A stretch of 64,000 bases of DNA. Origin: Pelobates cultripes (taxonomy: Eukaryota > Chordata > Amphibia > Anura > Pelobatidae). Positions 1 to 64,000 of the stretch are shown here, one piece after another (position 1 is the first letter of the stretch; the number at the start of each line of letters is the position of its first letter). A program made the position numbers and the translations under genes. The DNA is taken from NCBI GenBank assembly GCA_933207985.1, contig OW240913.1, positions 325,783,060 to 325,847,059 of the forward strand. Reading direction: 5' to 3'. The notes under the pieces were generated by a model that saw nothing but the letters and a program-made list of their open reading frames with translations, did not search any database and had not been told where the DNA came from.

Positions 1-170
1 TACTGCGCTTCCAGGAGCACCGGGCGGAAGCAGTCATCCTCTGGGCGGGGCTATCTTTACATGGGGGTGGTGTAGTGCATTGAACAACCGGAAGCGGCTG
101 TATTCTGTCTCATTCAGTCGGCAGCTTCGTGGCAGCCCCTGGGATCATCATCATCAGTGGAGGAAATAGA
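1..170 (+). promoter_or_regulatory. EPRS1: EPRS1 promoter and 5'UTR region
   Basis: GC-rich stretch directly upstream of the EPRS1 start codon. A GC box (GGGCGGGG) lies at 43-50 and an ETS-type site (ACCGGAAGC) at 87-95; a second GGAA core in a CG context is at 27-30. No TATA box is seen. This composition fits a TATA-less housekeeping promoter, as expected for an aminoacyl-tRNA synthetase. The transcription start cannot be fixed from sequence alone; it probably lies between the ETS site and 170. Confidence 0.6.
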
Positions 171-61220
<61,050 letters not shown>

Positions 61221-62209
61221 GTTATTAACTTGAATTTATTGAGCAGAGTTCATTCTTTTTCTGTCACGCGTTGGTCCCATATCATGATACGGTTACAGGA
61301 ATGTTGAATTATAGCATTATGCTGATACGTTTATTTTTTATTATTGCAGGTTATTGCAGTTTCCTCATCCGGTTATAATTGGCTGTAAAAGGAATATTAT
61401 AAAAAACAAAAATTTTTAAAATAACCTCTTACTGTACTTTATATGTGACTGATTAATGTGTTTTAAGCTCATATTGGTTAACCATTGGTCTTAGAAGAGA
61501 TAACTTATCGCAACTATGTTTTTTATTAAATAAATCGTCTGTACAGTTTAGCTGCTGGTAAACATACTGTGTTTTTATATGTATATATTTTATTGTAAAT
61601 AAGGGAAAGGGCATAAAAATACCAGACTGTTAAAGAAGTTTGAAAACATAAAAAATTGCTTTAACATAGTACTTTTCACTGTTTATATAAGAGACAAGTA
61701 AACATTTATAGCTTCTTCTCTGCACTCCCGTTGATGGAGAGAATTGCCCACCTGTAAACTGTGATGGCAGATATGCACGTATATGGAAATGGCATATTAA
61801 AGCAGCACTGTCACCACCCACGAAAAATTTGTATTTCATAAAAACAGAATATTTTCTACGCCTGACACTTCTAGACACTGAGCGAAGCTACCGCCGTCTT
61901 GGAGTGTCAGTCCCCCAGCACTCACCAGTGAAGGCTTCAGGGATTTTGCTCTGTTTCTGGAGGATCCCACAGTCTTGTGGTATCCTCCGTAAACCTCAGT
62001 GCTGTACTCTTGCGCATGCTTGACTACAGCAGTGACAGCGGAAGTGCTAGGACCTGAAGAGTACTAGCAGAGGAAGATAGGTGCTAGGATCTGAAGAGTA
62101 CTAGCCAGAGGAAGATAGCCATGTTTAGGTTATGTACACCTTTTCCTGCCCTCTCATCCCAAAGTACCTCCAGTGGTCATGTCCACAGACGGGAACAGTG
62201 CCATTTTAA

Positions 62210-62421
62210 AGAAACACTAGCATTAGGAATACAAATGTGTATTCCTATTTCTATAGTGACCTAGGTTTCTGGCCCCCTGTATGAAGGAAAAAAAAAAGTT
62301 TAACTTTTCTCCCACACTGCTTCCTTGAAGACTTCAGCCAATCCAATGCTTTCCTAAGGGAGGCTAGTGCACATGTGCGGCAAAATGCCACGCTGCGTCA
62401 ATCAGATGATCTCTTTGATAA
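62210..62421. mobile_element. Left half of a TTAA-type MITE, cut by CR1
   Basis: Starts TTTAAAGAAACACTAGCATT with the family hairpin (AGGAATACA and TGTATTCCT) and CCAATGCTTTCCTA, then joins CR1 sequence at about 62422. The right half, if present, is beyond the window. Confidence 0.5.
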
Positions 62422-64000
62422 CACTCAGAACGACAGGCGGATGCGTATTAGGGACTTTAACTTGTGGCTTGGTGAATGGTGTCGGGAGCAAGGGTTTGGC
62501 TTTATTTCTCATGGTAGCTCTATTTGGAATGGAAATAAACTGTACAAAAAAGATTGTTTGCATCTTTCTCAAAAGGGAACAAATGTTCTCAGTGAGCAGT
62601 TCAGAGGTTTTGCTAGGATGTATTTAAACAAGGGGGGATGACGACAAAAGGGTGATAAAACATCAATCCAATTGTCCCCCCAAAACAAGGACAGAAGGTG
62701 TCTGTAGCAAGTGTGTTAAAAAATGATAAGCTTAGAGTCATGTCTACAAATACAAAAGGGAAATGGATCAGCGCTGCGTGATATACTAGGAGGTTAGAAA
62801 CAAGTATGCTCGCAGTTTAGGGAATAAGATCCGTGAACTTGTGGCAATAATGGCAACTGATAGTGTAGATTTAGTCGCTGTTACTGAGACATGGTATAAT
62901 GAGAAAAATGACTGGGACATAGCAATATCAGGGTACTCTTTATATATAAAAGACAGGGAAGGCAAGAAAGGGGGAGGGGTGGCCCTGTATGTGAAGGATA
63001 GCATAAAATCTAGCCTAATAAAAGTTAGTGAGGCGAACATCACGTTTGGGTTAAGTTAGAATTTGGTAATCACACAGTAACTCGTGTAGGTGTGATTTAT
63101 AGGCCCCCAAGACAAATTGAAGAGTTAGATAATCTACTAGCTGAGGAAATAGCTAAAATGACTATGAAGGGGGAAGTTATTATCATGGGTGACTTTAATC
63201 TTCCTGATGTGAATTGGAAAACAAAAATAGCTGCTTGTGCCAGGAGCACACATATTCTAAACTCCCTACGGGGATTGTCTCTAAAACAAGTCGTTGAGGA
63301 GCCAACTCGTAAAGAGGCCATACTAGATTTAGTGTTAACAAATGGAGATTTGGTATCAGATATTACTGTAGGTGAACGTTTAGGATCCAGTGATCATCAG
63401 TCAGTGTGGTTTAATATAAGAACAGTGACTGAGTCACACCACTCAAAAACAAAAGTTTTAGACTTTAGAAAAACAGACTTTTCTAAAATTAGAATATGTG
63501 TAAAGGAGTGATTATCAGACTGGATCAATTTAAATGGAGTCCAAGAGAAAGTGGATTATTTAAAAGTTGCACTACTGAAGGCAACAGAAAATTGCATTAG
63601 GCTTGTCAGTAAAAGCAAAAAATTCAAGAAACCACTGTGGTACTCCGCAGATGTGGCCAAAATAGTAAAAAAACAAAAAGTTAGCATTTAGTAATTATAA
63701 AAAAACCCAGAGTGAAGAAGACAAAATGATCTATAAGATTAGGCAGAAAGAGGCTAAGCAAGTTATAAGAGCTTCCAAATCACACACAGAAGAGAAAATA
63801 GCACAGTCAGTAAAAAAGGGGGACAAAACATTTTTTAGATACATAAATGAGAAAAGAAAAGTAAAACAAGGATTAGTTAGATTAAAAACAAAAGAAGGAA
63901 GGTATGTAGAAGAGGATAAAGGTCTAGCTGACTGCCTCAATGAATATTTTTGTTCGGTATTTACAGATGAAAATGAAGGAAAGGGACATCAGTTAAGAAA
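62422..64000 (+). mobile_element. CR1 LINE, copy 3, runs off window
   Basis: Begins within the ORF1 esterase (NTQNDRRMRIRDFNLWLGEW, then SQKGTNVLSEQF), passes the APE domain (VAVTETWYNEKNDWD; MGDFNLPDVNW; SSDHQSVWFN) and reaches the RT N-terminal region at 64000. Inserted in or beside a TTAA MITE at 62210. A 56-base insertion at 62752-62807 and stops near 63058 and 63509 break the frames. Confidence 0.88.
62752..62807. repeat. 56-bp insertion relative to CR1 copy 1
   Basis: Copy 1 reads straight from TCTACAAAT to GCTCGCAG; here 56 bases including GGATCAGCGCTGCGTGATAT intervene. The flanks ACAAA and ACAAGTAT are alike, perhaps a short duplication. Confidence 0.6.

Overview
The window is vertebrate nuclear DNA: long introns with GT-AG splice sites, one gene spread over 61 kb, and dense LINE and MITE content. 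The repeats (TTAA-flanked elements with AGGAACACTATAG-type ends, CR1 and Tx1-like L1 LINEs, a short TTAACCCCTTAAGG fold-back) suggest an anuran amphibian; that assignment is inference from repeat style and protein similarity, not from a search.

The only host gene recognised is EPRS1, the bifunctional glutamyl-prolyl-tRNA synthetase, on the + strand. Thirty exons were placed from 171 to 61220. They join into one uninterrupted reading frame of 1521 codons: GST-like N-domain, class I GluRS (HIGH at residues 202-205, VLSKR at 423-427), a linker of WHEP repeats, and class II ProRS up to just after motif 3. The last ~150 residues (the ProRS C-terminal zinc-binding region) lie beyond the window. The linker carries five WHEP repeats, against three in the human protein, made by phase-0 exons of nearly equal length.

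Layout: 1-170 promoter/5'UTR with GC box and ETS site. 171-15907 exons 1-10 (N-domain and most of GluRS) with several TTAA MITEs. 15908-21110 intron 10 with an antisense CR1 LINE whose ORF1 holds a 13-copy 36-bp repeat. 21111-33800 exons 11-17, with an L1-type ORF1-only copy in intron 14. 33801-46404 exons 18-22 (WHEP linker), interrupted by the 9.9-kb intron 19, which holds a hAT-like palindromic element with an 8-bp target duplication and a full-length antisense L1 (37807-44868) with a 17-bp target duplication. 47299-61220 exons 23-30 (ProRS), with an old L1 remnant in intron 27 and a 5'-truncated CR1 in intron 28. 62422-64000 a third CR1 copy running off the window.

No operon-like or defence-type system is present. 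The points most worth following up are the five-WHEP EPRS1, the nearly intact L1 with its few specific lesions, the hAT-like palindrome, and the ORF1-only L1 copy.
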